From: Larix sibirica
Lineage: Eukaryota; Streptophyta; Pinopsida; Pinales; Pinaceae
Assembly (NCBI GenBank): GCA_004151065.3
Contig: NWUY0300033094.1
Location: 36,456-48,038 of the forward strand
Length of the DNA: 11,583 bases
Direction: 5' to 3'
Below the pieces are notes generated by a model. The model was not told the origin of the DNA. It did no database searches and saw nothing but the letters and a program-made list of their open reading frames with translations. Position numbers and translations under genes: made by a program. Every line of letters starts with the position of its first letter. Within the stretch, counting starts at the first letter, position 1. This document shows, piece after piece, positions 1 through 6,488 of this stretch.

Positions 1-816
1 CCTGATCAGTCTCTCAAGTCTTGGGATCTAAAAGCCTTCTCGAATCCTATCATCGCTACCATGCGGCAGGTTTTCCCAAGTTTAACAATCTGGTCTATCT
101 GGAAAGAACGGAATGAACGCATTTTCAGGGATAAACAAAACCGAGAAGAGGTTGTGTGGATGAAATTTGTCATAAATATGATAGAGACTATCAAAAGCCA
201 ACAATGGAATGACAAGGATAAAGACCTCACTGAGGGGGAATGGCGCATTGCCGTAGGTTGGGGTCTAAATCGGTCGGACCTGAACAATCTTTGTAAGAAA
301 ATGGTTATCTGTCGTTCTATTATCCCAGCTAGATGGTCTCCTCCCCCTCCTTTCGGTTTCAAAGTCAATTTCGATGGGGCCTCCAGGGGAAACCTCGGTC
401 CGGCGGGATTTGGTGGGGTTTGCAGGGATAGCAATGGGAGAATTTTGAAAGTTTTCTTTGGTTACATGGGGCATGATTCCAATAATTCCACGAAACTCGA
501 AGGCCTTATCCAAGGTCTCCTCCTAATTATCTCTCAAGCTTGGTATCTTGTTATCTTGGAGGGTGACTCTCAGATTCTAATTCTCATGGCTAAGAAACTC
601 TTCCTTGTGAAATCCCCTGAGAAAGTTTCCTCCAGTTGGCGTCTTCTCGCTCGCCTGGAGCACCTTAAGGTTCTGTTATCCAACCGGCAGGCCATTTCTT
701 TCTCTCATGTTAAACGAGATGCCAACAAAGTAGCGGAATACCTTGTTAATCATGGTGTGGATGAGGGTATCCCTCTTTCAATTGGATCACTATTGGATTT
801 TCCCGCGGATGACTAG
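1..816 (+). CDS. LINE ORF2 C-terminus with RNase H domain, copy 1 (partial)
   Basis: This is the C-terminal end of a LINE ORF2 polyprotein. The RNase H domain would degrade the RNA strand of the RNA-DNA hybrid during retrotransposition. The frame is open from base 1, so the 5' end lies outside the window; the first ATG (61) is internal. Numbering residues from that ATG, residues 9-22 (TIWSIWKERNERIF) are the linker typical of plant LINEs between the zf-RVT finger and RNase H. RNase H spans about residues 98-235 with its acidic residues in order: D105 (NFDGAS), E147 (KLEGL), D169 (EGDSQ) and D220 (KRDANKVA). The usual RGNPGPAG reads RGNLGPAG. The TAG at 814-816 is TGG in copy 2, so the ancestral frame probably ran on to the TGA at 964-966; in this frame TGA 943-945 is CGA in copy 2. 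Catalytic residues are intact, but the protein cannot act without the missing RT part. Confidence 0.85.
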   Translation, partial: PDQSLKSWDLKAFSNPIIATMRQVFPSLTIWSIWKERNERIFRDKQNREEVVWMKFVINMIETIKSQQWNDKDKDLTEGEWRIAVGWGLNRSDLNNLCKKMVICRSIIPARWSPPPPFGFKVNFDGASRGNLGPAGFGGVCRDSNGRILKVFFGYMGHDSNNSTKLEGLIQGLLLIISQAWYLVILEGDSQILILMAKKLFLVKSPEKVSSSWRLLARLEHLKVLLSNRQAISFSHVKRDANKVAEYLVNHGVDEGIPLSIGSLLDFPADD

Positions 817-992
817 ACTAGGTCATGCAGCCATCTGGCTAATGGCGATCTGGTGGGGCCAAGGTCGTCCGAGGTACAGGTGGCAGCCTCTCTGGTAGCT
901 GATAGAGGATGTGTTGGGGCAGTTATTAGGGAGCCATGTGCCTGAATTTTCCCACGCCTCGAATGACGTATTTCGCTCTACCTATCATTTCG

Positions 993-1350
993 ATGGCTAC
1001 GAATAAGATTATCCCTAAGCGTGGTAATCAGTTTGAAAAAGGAGGTGGTAGATTTTTTTGTACTATTTTCGGTTCATTCCTCATCCGGGCAAATGGGCTC
1101 TTAATTACGCAGTAGATCTTTCCGTACCTCTTGACGTTGATCAGGCCAGGCCCTTTCTTCTCCATGATTACACCTCAGGTTTTTATTATGAAGGTTTTCC
1201 TTGGCTCCTTCACCGTTATTTTCTTTGATCTGCCTGGTGTTTGGAGCTCTAATAGTGTTGATAGCTCTGCTGAGAGGAAGTTGGGGTGGTTCTCTCGGGT
1301 TAGACCACCTAAATTGCAAAGTTTCACATCATGGCCCCCTCTTGTCGTAG
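993..1350 (+). pseudogene. ORF A, copy 1: unrecognised ORF downstream of RNase H (broken)
   Basis: This reading frame begins at an ATG 26 nt after the likely ORF2 stop (964-966). It starts MATNKIIPKRGNQFEKGGGR, which is basic and Gly-rich. It is broken in copy 1. A net 2-nt gain near 1065-1075 moves it to a second frame, TGA at 1226-1228 interrupts it, and a 1-nt gain there moves it to a third. The predicted end at TAG 1348-1350 is out of phase because one base is missing near 1330. Copy 2 has different lesions, and the translation stays coherent in both, which argues for an originally continuous frame of about 117 codons. Its later part is rich in Tyr, Phe and Trp (for example DYTSGFYYEGFPW). 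I recognise no family. It could be an element-encoded accessory protein or a captured sequence. Confidence 0.5.
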
Positions 1351-1990
1351 CAAGTCTAGCAAGCCTTTGGTTCAGGGAGGCATAGGGAGTTTGGCAGTCG
1401 GGGAAACCTCTGCTTAGGGCAGCACCAGAATTAGATGAATTACTAGGGCATCCTCAAAAGCCCGTCTTCGAGCGTCGGCCTCCTTCTTCCGTGAGTGTAT
1501 TCCTCAGTCTATTAGAGATGAAGTTGAGTGGTCCGAAAAAACTCTTTGGAATGAGGTCCAGGGTATTCCCATCGAGGATATCCGAAAAGAAATTGAGGAG
1601 TGGGTGATGGACCCTGGCTCCACTGCTGATCGGGCCTCTCTCTATGACCGAACTTTGATGACTTACTGGGTCACGAAGAACCTTATGGCGAATGTGCTCA
1701 TGGACGCCTACAATAAGAATAAAGGGGATACCGAATCGGTTAAATCGTGGAAAACGCACAACCTGGACAACCGTATCATGCACGCAAAGATTGACGCCAT
1801 AGCCAAGAAAATTGGCCTCGTCTTCATTGTTTAGGGGAAAGATGCTAGGGAGACTGGGGGCATGGCGGGCGCTGGGATCCCTCCAGTAGGGGATCATTCT
1901 GTCGACAATGCCCAGGTCCCGCAGAGGGGTCTCTGGCATGAACATGACACTGAGGTGGGTGGCCTGTCTGTCAGCGCTAAGAACCAGTCN
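1331..1990 (+). pseudogene. ORF B, copy 1: unrecognised hydrophilic protein (stops, 3' truncated)
   Basis: The frame starts at ATG 1331 (MAPSCRSKSSKPL, a basic N-terminus) and stays in one phase to 1990. It is interrupted by TAG 1415-1417, TGA 1436-1438 and TAG 1832-1834. At the first and third stops copy 2 has CAG; at the TGA copy 2 has TGG. The longest open stretch (1439-1831) encodes a charged, probably helical core including IEDIRKEIEEWVMDPGS and NLDNRIMHAKIDAIAKKIG. The tail after 1834 is rich in Gly, Asp, Asn and Gln and looks disordered. I do not recognise the family. A basic N-terminus, helical core and acidic tail would suit a nucleic-acid-binding or particle protein, but that is only a guess. 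A long minus-strand frame over the same bases (1454-2152) appears to be a shadow. Confidence 0.5.
1990..1990. other. Single ambiguous base (N) at the junction of the two LINE copies
   Basis: This is the only N in the window. To its left is the ORF B tail of copy 1 (aligned to 4151-4153). Immediately to its right is the zf-RVT part of ORF2 that begins copy 2. It marks either a real junction with an ambiguous base call or an assembly join. Confidence 0.85.
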
Positions 1991-3142
1991 TAGTGGTTTG
2001 GAGGAGAATTCTGACAGGAGAGAATTTAAGGAAAAGGGGAATTCTGGGTCCCTCCCGATGCCCGCTGATGCCTCAATAGTGAAGAAACTATTGGTCATCT
2101 TCTTGACTCTTGTCCCTTCTCGTACTTCGATCTGGGATAGAGGGGCCTCCATTTTCAGGCGAAGTAATCGAACAAGAGGTCAGCCTGATCATCTCTCAAG
2201 TCTTGGGATCTAAAAGCCTTCTCGAATCCTATCATCCTACCATGTGGCAGGTTTTCCCAGGTTTAACAATCTGGTCTATCTGGAAAGAACGGAATGAACG
2301 CATTTTCAGGGATAAACAAAACCGAGAAGAGGTTGTGTGGATGAAATTGGTCAGAAATATGATAGAGACTATCAAAACCAACAATGGAATGACAAAGATA
2401 AAGACCTCACTGAGGGGGAATTGGCGCATTGCCGCAGGTTGGGGTCTACTCGGTCGGACCTGAACAGTCTCTGTAAGAAAGTGGTATATGTCGTCCTGTT
2501 ATCCCAGCTCGATGGTCTCCTCCCCCTCCTTTCGGTTTCAAAGTCAATTTTGATGGGGCCTCCAGGGGAAACCCGGTCCGGCGGGTTTTGGTGGGGTTTG
2601 CAGGGATAGCAATGGGAGAATTCATGAAAGTGTTCTTTGGTTACATGGGGCATGATTCCAATAATCCAGGAACTTGAAGGCCTTATCCAAGGTCTCCTCC
2701 TAATTATTTCTCAATGCTTGGTATCCTGTTATCTTGGAGGGACTCTCAGATCCTAATTCATCATGGCTAAGAAACTCTTCCTTGGGAATCCCCTGAGAAA
2801 GTTTCTTCCAGCTGGCGTCTTCTCGCTCGCCTGGAGCACCTTAAGGTTCTGTTGTCCAACCGGAATGCCATTTCTTTCTCTCATGTTAAAAGGGATGCCA
2901 ACAAAGTGGCGGACTACCTTGCTAATCATGGTGTGGATGAGGGTATCACTCTTTCGATTGGATCACTGTTGGATTTTCCTCGGATGACTGGACTAGGTCA
3001 TGCAGTCATCTGGACTAACGTGATCTGGTGGGGCCAAGGTCATCCGAGGTACAGGTGGAAGCCTCTCTGGAAGATGACAGAGGATGTGTTGGGGGCAGTT
3101 ATTAGGGAGCCATGTGCCCGAATTTTCCCACGCCTCGAATGA
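1991..3142 (+). pseudogene. LINE ORF2 C-terminus (zf-RVT + RNase H), copy 2, frameshifted
   Basis: This fragment starts in the zf-RVT domain, which lies between RT and RNase H in plant LINEs. At about 2002-2110, read across a 1-base insertion, there is a CPLC motif followed by EETIGHLLDSCPFS, the usual Cys-His pattern. The WSIWKERNERIF linker follows at about 2276-2311. RNase H follows, broken by many small indels: near 2421, near 2450, at 2573 (one base lost from the conserved Gly-Pro region), near 2665, near 2714, near 2740 (two bases lost at the catalytic GD) and near 2786. The C-terminal part is open again (2852-3142): it contains HVKRDANKVADYLANHG and runs past the position where copy 1 stops, ending at TGA 3140-3142. 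A polypeptide from this copy would not contain a complete RNase H. Confidence 0.75.
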
Positions 3143-3167
3143 CGTTTTCGCTCTACCTGTCATTTCG

Positions 3168-3522
3168 ATGGCTATGGCTAAGATTATCCCTAAGCGTGGC
3201 AATCAGTTTGAAAAAGGTGGTGGTAGATTTTTTTGTACTATTTCCATCATTCCTCATCCGGGCATATGGGCTCTTAATTATGCAGCAGGTTTTTCCGTAC
3301 CTCTGACGTTGGTCTGGCCAGGCCCTTTCTTCTCCATGATTACGTCTCAGGTTTTTATTATGAAGGATTTCCTGGCTCCTTCACCGTTATTTTCTTTGCT
3401 TGCCTGGTGTTTGGTATTCTGATAGTGTTGATAGCTCATCTGAGAGGAAGCAGGGGTGGTTCTCTCGGGTTAGACCACCTGAATTGCGAAAGTTTCACAG
3501 TCATGGCCCCCTCTCGTCGTAG
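3168..3522 (+). pseudogene. ORF A, copy 2: unrecognised ORF between RNase H and ORF B
   Basis: It begins at ATG 3168, 25 nt after the end of ORF2 (3142), and starts MAMAKIIPKRGNQFEKGGGR. Relative to copy 1 it has lost one base near 3303 (CCTCTGACG against CCTCTTGACG) and one near 3368 (AAGGATTTCC against AAGGTTTTCC). With these two changes noted, the translation remains coherent in the successive frames, including WYSDSVDSSSERKQGWFSRV, to TAG 3520-3522: about 117 residues. The stop lies 20 nt inside the start of ORF B. Differences in the shared N-terminus after the first residues are synonymous (GGT/GGC, GGA/GGT), which suggests the frame was under selection. There is no signal peptide and no recognised domain. 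Confidence covers the reading frame only; its function is unknown. Confidence 0.5.
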
Positions 3523-4216
3523 CAAGTCTAAGCAAGCCTTTGGTTTAGGGAGGCATAGGGAGTCTGGCTGTCGGGGAATCCTCTGCTCAGGGCAGCGCCA
3601 GAATCAGTTGGGTAACTAGGGCATCCTCAAAAGCTCGTCTTGGCGTCGATCCTTCTTCCGGGCGTATTCCTCAGTCTGTTAGAGATGAAGTTGAGGGACC
3701 GAAAAAACTCTCTGGAATGAGGTCCAGGGCATTCCCATCGAGGATATCCGAAAAGAAATTGAGGAGTGGGTGATGGACCCTGGTTCCACTGCTGGTCGGG
3801 CCTCTCTCTATGACCGGACTTTGATGACTTACGGTCACGAAGAACCTTATGGCGAATGTGCTCATGGAAGCCTACAATAAGAATCAAGGGGATACGAACC
3901 GGTTAGATCGTGGAAAACGTCACAACCTGGACAACCGCATCATGCACGCGAAGATTGAGCCATCGCCAAGAAAATTGGCCTCGTCTTCATTGTTCAGGGG
4001 AAAGGTGCTGGGGAGACTGGGGGCATGGCGGGAGTCGGGCTCCCTCCAGTAGGGGATAGTTCAGTCGACAATGCCCAGGACTCGCAGAGGGGTCTCAGGC
4101 ATGACAATGACACTGAGGTGGGTGGCCTGCTATCAGCGTCTAAGAATCCGTCGTATGGAGCCGGTCAGGAGCAGAACTCTCCGGGTAGGGATCCTCCCTT
4201 TGTTACTATTGACTAG
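3503..4216 (+). pseudogene. ORF B, copy 2: unrecognised protein of about 240 codons, frameshifted, with intact C-terminus
   Basis: It starts at ATG 3503 (MAPSRRSKSKQ), overlapping the end of ORF A, and ends at TAG 4214-4216. Compared with copy 1 it has +1 near 3533, TAG at 3546-3548 in the compensated frame, a net loss of 6 near 3640-3665, -1 near 3697, -2 near 3832, -1 near 3895, +1 near 3920 and -1 near 3958. The net phase returns to that of the start. The CAG at 3995-3997 replaces the copy 1 stop and opens a 73-codon tail, rich in Gly, Ser, Asp, Asn and Gln, ending PPFVTID. This tail is the only view of the natural C-terminus. The stop is followed directly by the 3' UTR, so ORF B is the last gene of the element. 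No family is recognised. Confidence 0.5.
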
Positions 4217-4502
4217 GGCCATGCTTCCTTTTTCCTGTACTTAGCTCTGTGATTAGAAAAGAAGTCTTTCTGTTTTGTTTTCATGGATAGACCAGTAAAT
4301 TTAGGATTTGAACATCTCTGTATATGTCAAATTCCTGTTTGGTGGAGTCTCTGCCGGGAATAGCTCAACTCTGTTTAATTTTGTTTTTGTTATAAGGATT
4401 CCTGTTTGGCGTACACTGGCCGAGAATAGCCTAAGACAGTAATGGTTCTGTGGACAAGCTCTGTACTTTATGATATGCAGTAATATATAATCCTTTTTAT
4501 TT
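4217..4502 (+). other. 3' UTR of LINE copy 2
   Basis: This is non-coding sequence between the ORF B stop and the A10 tail. It contains T-rich runs and an internal repeat pair (4331-4374 and 4398-4440). The position fits the 3' tail that a LINE reverse transcriptase uses to recognise its own RNA. Confidence 0.65.
4331..4440 (+). repeat. Diverged direct repeat pair in the LINE 3' UTR
   Basis: Two units of about 44 bases, 4331-4374 and 4398-4440, both begin ATTCCTGTTTGG and share GAATAGC further on. In unit 1, ATTCC (4331-4335) can pair with GGAAT (4357-4361) around a small inner stem (GGTGG with CTGCC, including G-U pairs). Unit 2 can form a related but weaker GGC/GCC stem. Folding was judged by eye. 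Confidence 0.6.
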
Positions 4503-4512
4503 AAAAAAAAAA
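4503..4512 (+). other. Poly(A) tail of LINE copy 2
   Basis: A run of ten A residues follows TTTTTATTT and ends the element. Non-LTR elements that insert by target-primed reverse transcription usually end this way. Confidence 0.7.
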
Positions 4513-5110
4513 GAATTAATGTCATTTTAACACCTTGACTTGGAAAATTACATTAAAACTGATGAAATTATGACTTTCACTTGTATGGGTATGAAATGTT
4601 CATCCTCCTTAAAAAGTTACAACATATCAAGAGATCCTTGAAAAAACTTAATGAGGTGATTTTAGGAAACATCTTAAAAAAATGGACCTAAGAGAGATTA
4701 TGTTAAACATCTACGACAAAATTAAAGAGGAGGGTGTTTCCGGGGAACTATCATGAGAAACGAAACGTTTATGTAATAGTTTGGATGAAATCTACACGAA
4801 GAGGAAATTTGTTGAAGCTATAAATCAAGAACTTGGTGACTTCAAAAAGAGAGAGGAATATTGTCCATGGAGTTGTGGTTTAGCGATTAAGACAAAATGT
4901 TCTTGTAAGAAAGTTTCATGCTCAAATTTAGATGGACAAAACTCTAAATAATATTAAAAGGTTTATCAGCTAAAACAAATAATAAACTAATTAAAAGAGG
5001 AAAATTGTTGTGGAATCGAAGGCCAAATCTGTGTGTCCAAGTCAATCAACACCTGCAATGTATGAGAATGGTCTTCTGGCAATTGTATCCAATCCAACAA
5101 ATAGAGAAAC
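4513..5110. other. AT-rich flank between LINE copy 2 and the trimeric SINE
   Basis: Apart from the short interrupted reading frame at 4682-4951, I see no recognisable feature here. The sequence has frequent A-runs and low complexity. It is probably older intergenic or decayed repeat DNA that received the flanking insertions. Confidence 0.5.
4682..4951 (+). pseudogene. Short Cys-rich reading frame with one internal stop (unrecognised)
   Basis: From ATG 4682 to TAA 4949-4951 there is one phase of 90 codons interrupted only by TGA 4754-4756. The first part (MDLREIMLNIYDKIKEEG) and middle (KFVEAINQELGDFKKREE) look like amphipathic helices. The end has a cysteine cluster, YCPWSCGLAIKTKCSCKKVSC, with spacing CX3CX7CXCX4C. 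The phase is closed upstream by TGA 4652-4654, although another frame just upstream (ending KKLNEVILGNILKKW) looks similar in composition, hinting at a frameshift. It may be a fragment of a host gene exon or a chance frame in AT-rich DNA. I do not recognise the family. Confidence 0.25.
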
Positions 5111-5129
5111 AATAGAATGCATGCAATTA
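5111..5129 (+). repeat. Target-site duplication, left copy (trimeric SINE)
   Basis: AATAGAATGCATGCAATTA, 19 bases, is repeated exactly at 5728-5746 on the other side of the SINE trimer. Confidence 0.9.
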
Positions 5130-5330
5130 GCCCCGAGGGGTAGCTCAGTTGGTTGGATCTTCCCGGACCAAGACGACACAAGGTCAAGGTCGGGGGTTCA
5201 ATTCTCTAGGTCCTTCGAGGTTAGGCATCAAAGTAACGTCGACAGGGGTGTGGACCCTTTGGTTGGACCCCCATGGCTTGGATCTATGGACATAGTGAGC
5301 TCTAGGGACGTGAACGACATTGGAAAAAAA
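5130..5330 (+). repeat. SINE monomer 1
   Basis: Box A TAGCTCAGTTGG at 5141-5152 matches the pol III consensus. Box B GGTTCAATTC is at 5195-5204. The unit ends in A7 (5324-5330). The body after box B is not tRNA-like. Confidence 0.85.
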
Positions 5331-5530
5331 GCCATGAGGGGTAGCTCAGTTGGTTGGATCTTCTGACACCAAGATGGCACAAGGTCGAGGTCGAGGGTTC
5401 AATTCTATGGGTCCTTCGGGTTAGGAATCGAAGTAATGCCAACAAGGGTGTGGCCCCTTTGGTTGGACCCCCATGGCATGGATTTGTGGACGTAGCGAGC
5501 TCTAGGGCCATGAACCACATTGAAAAAAAA
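5331..5530 (+). repeat. SINE monomer 2
   Basis: Box A TAGCTCAGTTGG is at 5342-5353 and box B GGTTCAATTC at 5396-5405. The unit ends in A8 (5523-5530). It starts GCCATGAGGGG where monomer 1 has GCCCCGAGGGG. Confidence 0.85.
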
Positions 5531-5729
5531 TCCTCAAGGGGTATCTCAGCTGGTTGGATCTTTCGAGACCAAGACGACACAAGTTCAAGGTTGGGGGTTC
5601 AATTCTATGGGTCCTTCAGGGTTAGGCATCGAAGTAATGCCGACGGGGGTGAGGCCCCTTTGGGTGGGCCCCCTTGGCTTGGATCCGTGGACGTAAAGAG
5701 CTCTAGGGCCGTGAACAACATTGAAAAAA
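5531..5729 (+). repeat. SINE monomer 3
   Basis: Box A reads TATCTCAGCTGG at 5542-5553, so the conserved G of TAGC is lost. Box B GGTTCAATTC at 5596-5605 is intact. The unit ends in A6 (5724-5729), whose last two bases overlap the target-site duplication. Confidence 0.85.
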
Positions 5730-5746
5730 TAGAATGCATGCAATTA
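5728..5746 (+). repeat. Target-site duplication, right copy (trimeric SINE)
   Basis: An exact 19-base match to 5111-5129, directly after the A-run of monomer 3. Confidence 0.9.
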
Positions 5747-5967
5747 AGTGTATGGTAGGGTCGATGTGAAGATCCACAAAATAATAGTAGAAACCAAGAC
5801 CCTAAAAAAGAGCTTCAGAAAGAGCAATTGGAGGTACCTAAACTAGAGATCAACCCCTAAGTGTTATCTGAGCTTGGAATCTAGAGTTGTTCTAAAACCC
5901 TCAAAATAGCATTGTAGAGTTGCATGCATAGATGGAACAAAATGATAGTTGCATACAAGGAATGAGA
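5747..5967. other. Non-coding sequence between SINE and 195-bp duplication
   Basis: No gene, tRNA head or clear repeat was seen. TTGCATGCAT near 5920 echoes the palindromic core of the SINE target site, probably by chance. Confidence 0.5.
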
Positions 5968-6357
5968 ATTGGAAGTACCATGTTTTCACCTAAGGTGCCA
6001 TCAAATATGTCATGCGTATCTATAATGGCATCTACGTGTCTCCATTGAATGTGTGATGGGAGAGCAGTGAATATCATAGTGTTTAGCTGGTAAGCTAAAC
6101 GAGGAATAAAATGTAGAGATGAATGCAAGCATATTGTCGTCCTTCTTTGAGTGTTTGAAGTTATTGGAAGTAGTGTGTTTTAATTTAAGGTGCCACAAAA
6201 TATGTCAAGTGTTTCTATAATAACATCTACATGTCTCGAATGAATGTATGATGGGAGAGCAATGAATATCATGGTGTTTAGCCGGTAAGCTAAAAGAGGA
6301 ATAAAATGTAGAGATGAATGCAAGCATATTATCATCCTTCTTTGAGTGTTTGAAGTT
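5968..6357. repeat. 195-bp tandem duplication (two units)
   Basis: Unit 1 is 5968-6162 and unit 2 is 6163-6357, both exactly 195 bases, both starting ATTGGAAGTA and ending TTTGAAGTT. The last 75 bases differ at only four sites, while the first part is more diverged. Because 195 is a multiple of three, a minus-strand phase is shared by both units (minus-strand frames 6180-6419 and 5901-6128), each reading CLHSSLHFIP followed by LNTMIF. The two are separated in phase only by a TAA at 6180-6182. The peptide is not recognised, so coding is unproven. Confidence 0.85.
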
Positions 6358-6488
6358 AAGAGACCATATAAAAAAAGATTGCTAAGGGTTGATAAGGTGG
6401 GGGTTGAGTTGGATGACATAGGTGAATAGAATAATTTATACTCGATAAATGTTGCAGTTGTGGAGGATGGTGCTAGGGTTTATTAAGT
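6358..6488. other. Short spacer upstream of the minus-strand SINE
   Basis: AT-rich sequence with no recognised element. The minus-strand frame that crosses the 195-bp units extends into it up to 6419, without a recognisable product. Confidence 0.4.

Larger units (their letters stand above)
1..1989 (+). mobile_element. LINE 3' fragment, copy 1 (RNase H + ORF A + ORF B)
   Basis: This is a piece of a plant non-LTR retrotransposon. It enters the window inside ORF2 and stops abruptly within the tail of ORF B, at an ambiguous base. It aligns along its whole length with 2184-4153, with only 4 mismatches in the 120 bases compared (61-180 against 2242-2361). It has no poly(A) tail or 3' UTR of its own, because the next sequence (from 1991) is the 5'-truncated zinc-finger region of copy 2. 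Its lesions are mostly premature stops; indels are fewer than in copy 2, and the RNase H frame is uninterrupted. Confidence 0.8.
1991..4512 (+). mobile_element. 5'-truncated LINE, copy 2, with 3' UTR and poly(A) tail
   Basis: The sequence begins inside the zf-RVT region of ORF2, as expected from incomplete target-primed reverse transcription or from a rearrangement. It then continues through RNase H, ORF A, ORF B and a 296-bp 3' segment ending in A10 (4503-4512). Bases 2184-4153 repeat 1-1990. No matching target-site duplication could be found, because the 5' flank is another copy of the same element. Copy 2 carries many 1-2 base indels relative to copy 1. Confidence 0.8.
5130..5729 (+). mobile_element. 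Trimeric tRNA-derived SINE
   Basis: Three head-to-tail units (5130-5330, 5331-5530, 5531-5729) of 199-201 bases each start with a tRNA-like head and end with an A-run. Each head has a pol III box A near its start and a box B about 54 bases later. No target-site duplication lies between the units, while a perfect 19-bp duplication flanks the whole block. The simplest reading is that a trimeric RNA was inserted in one target-primed event. SINEs encode no protein and rely on LINE enzymes. Open frames cross the block in several phases, but they follow from the repeat and are not genes. Confidence 0.88.

Noticed and set aside
6-434. Minus-strand frame of 142 codons
   Set aside because: It is antisense to the RNase H region, whose catalytic motifs are clear on the plus strand.
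1454-2152. Long minus-strand frame (232 codons)
   Set aside because: It lies antisense to ORF B, spans the LINE-LINE junction and contains the N. No motif is recognisable, and in copy 2 it falls apart into short pieces.
1-4153. The two 2.0-kb direct repeats as LTRs of one small element
   Set aside because: The repeats contain ORF2 coding sequence, end in no TG/CA termini, have no primer-binding site or polypurine tract, and have only LINE ORF2 sequence between them.
5135-5210. Functional tRNA gene
   Set aside because: Boxes A and B are present, but no complete cloverleaf with acceptor pairing is visible, and the unit continues into a SINE body with an A-run.
5130-5729. CRISPR-like array
   Set aside because: The units are about 200 bases and repeated along their whole length, without unique spacers; boxes A and B and A-runs identify SINE units.
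5010-5758. Plus-strand frames 5010-5366 and 5354-5758
   Set aside because: They run across the SINE repeats and their flanks and repeat the same peptide with the repeat unit; no protein family is recognisable.
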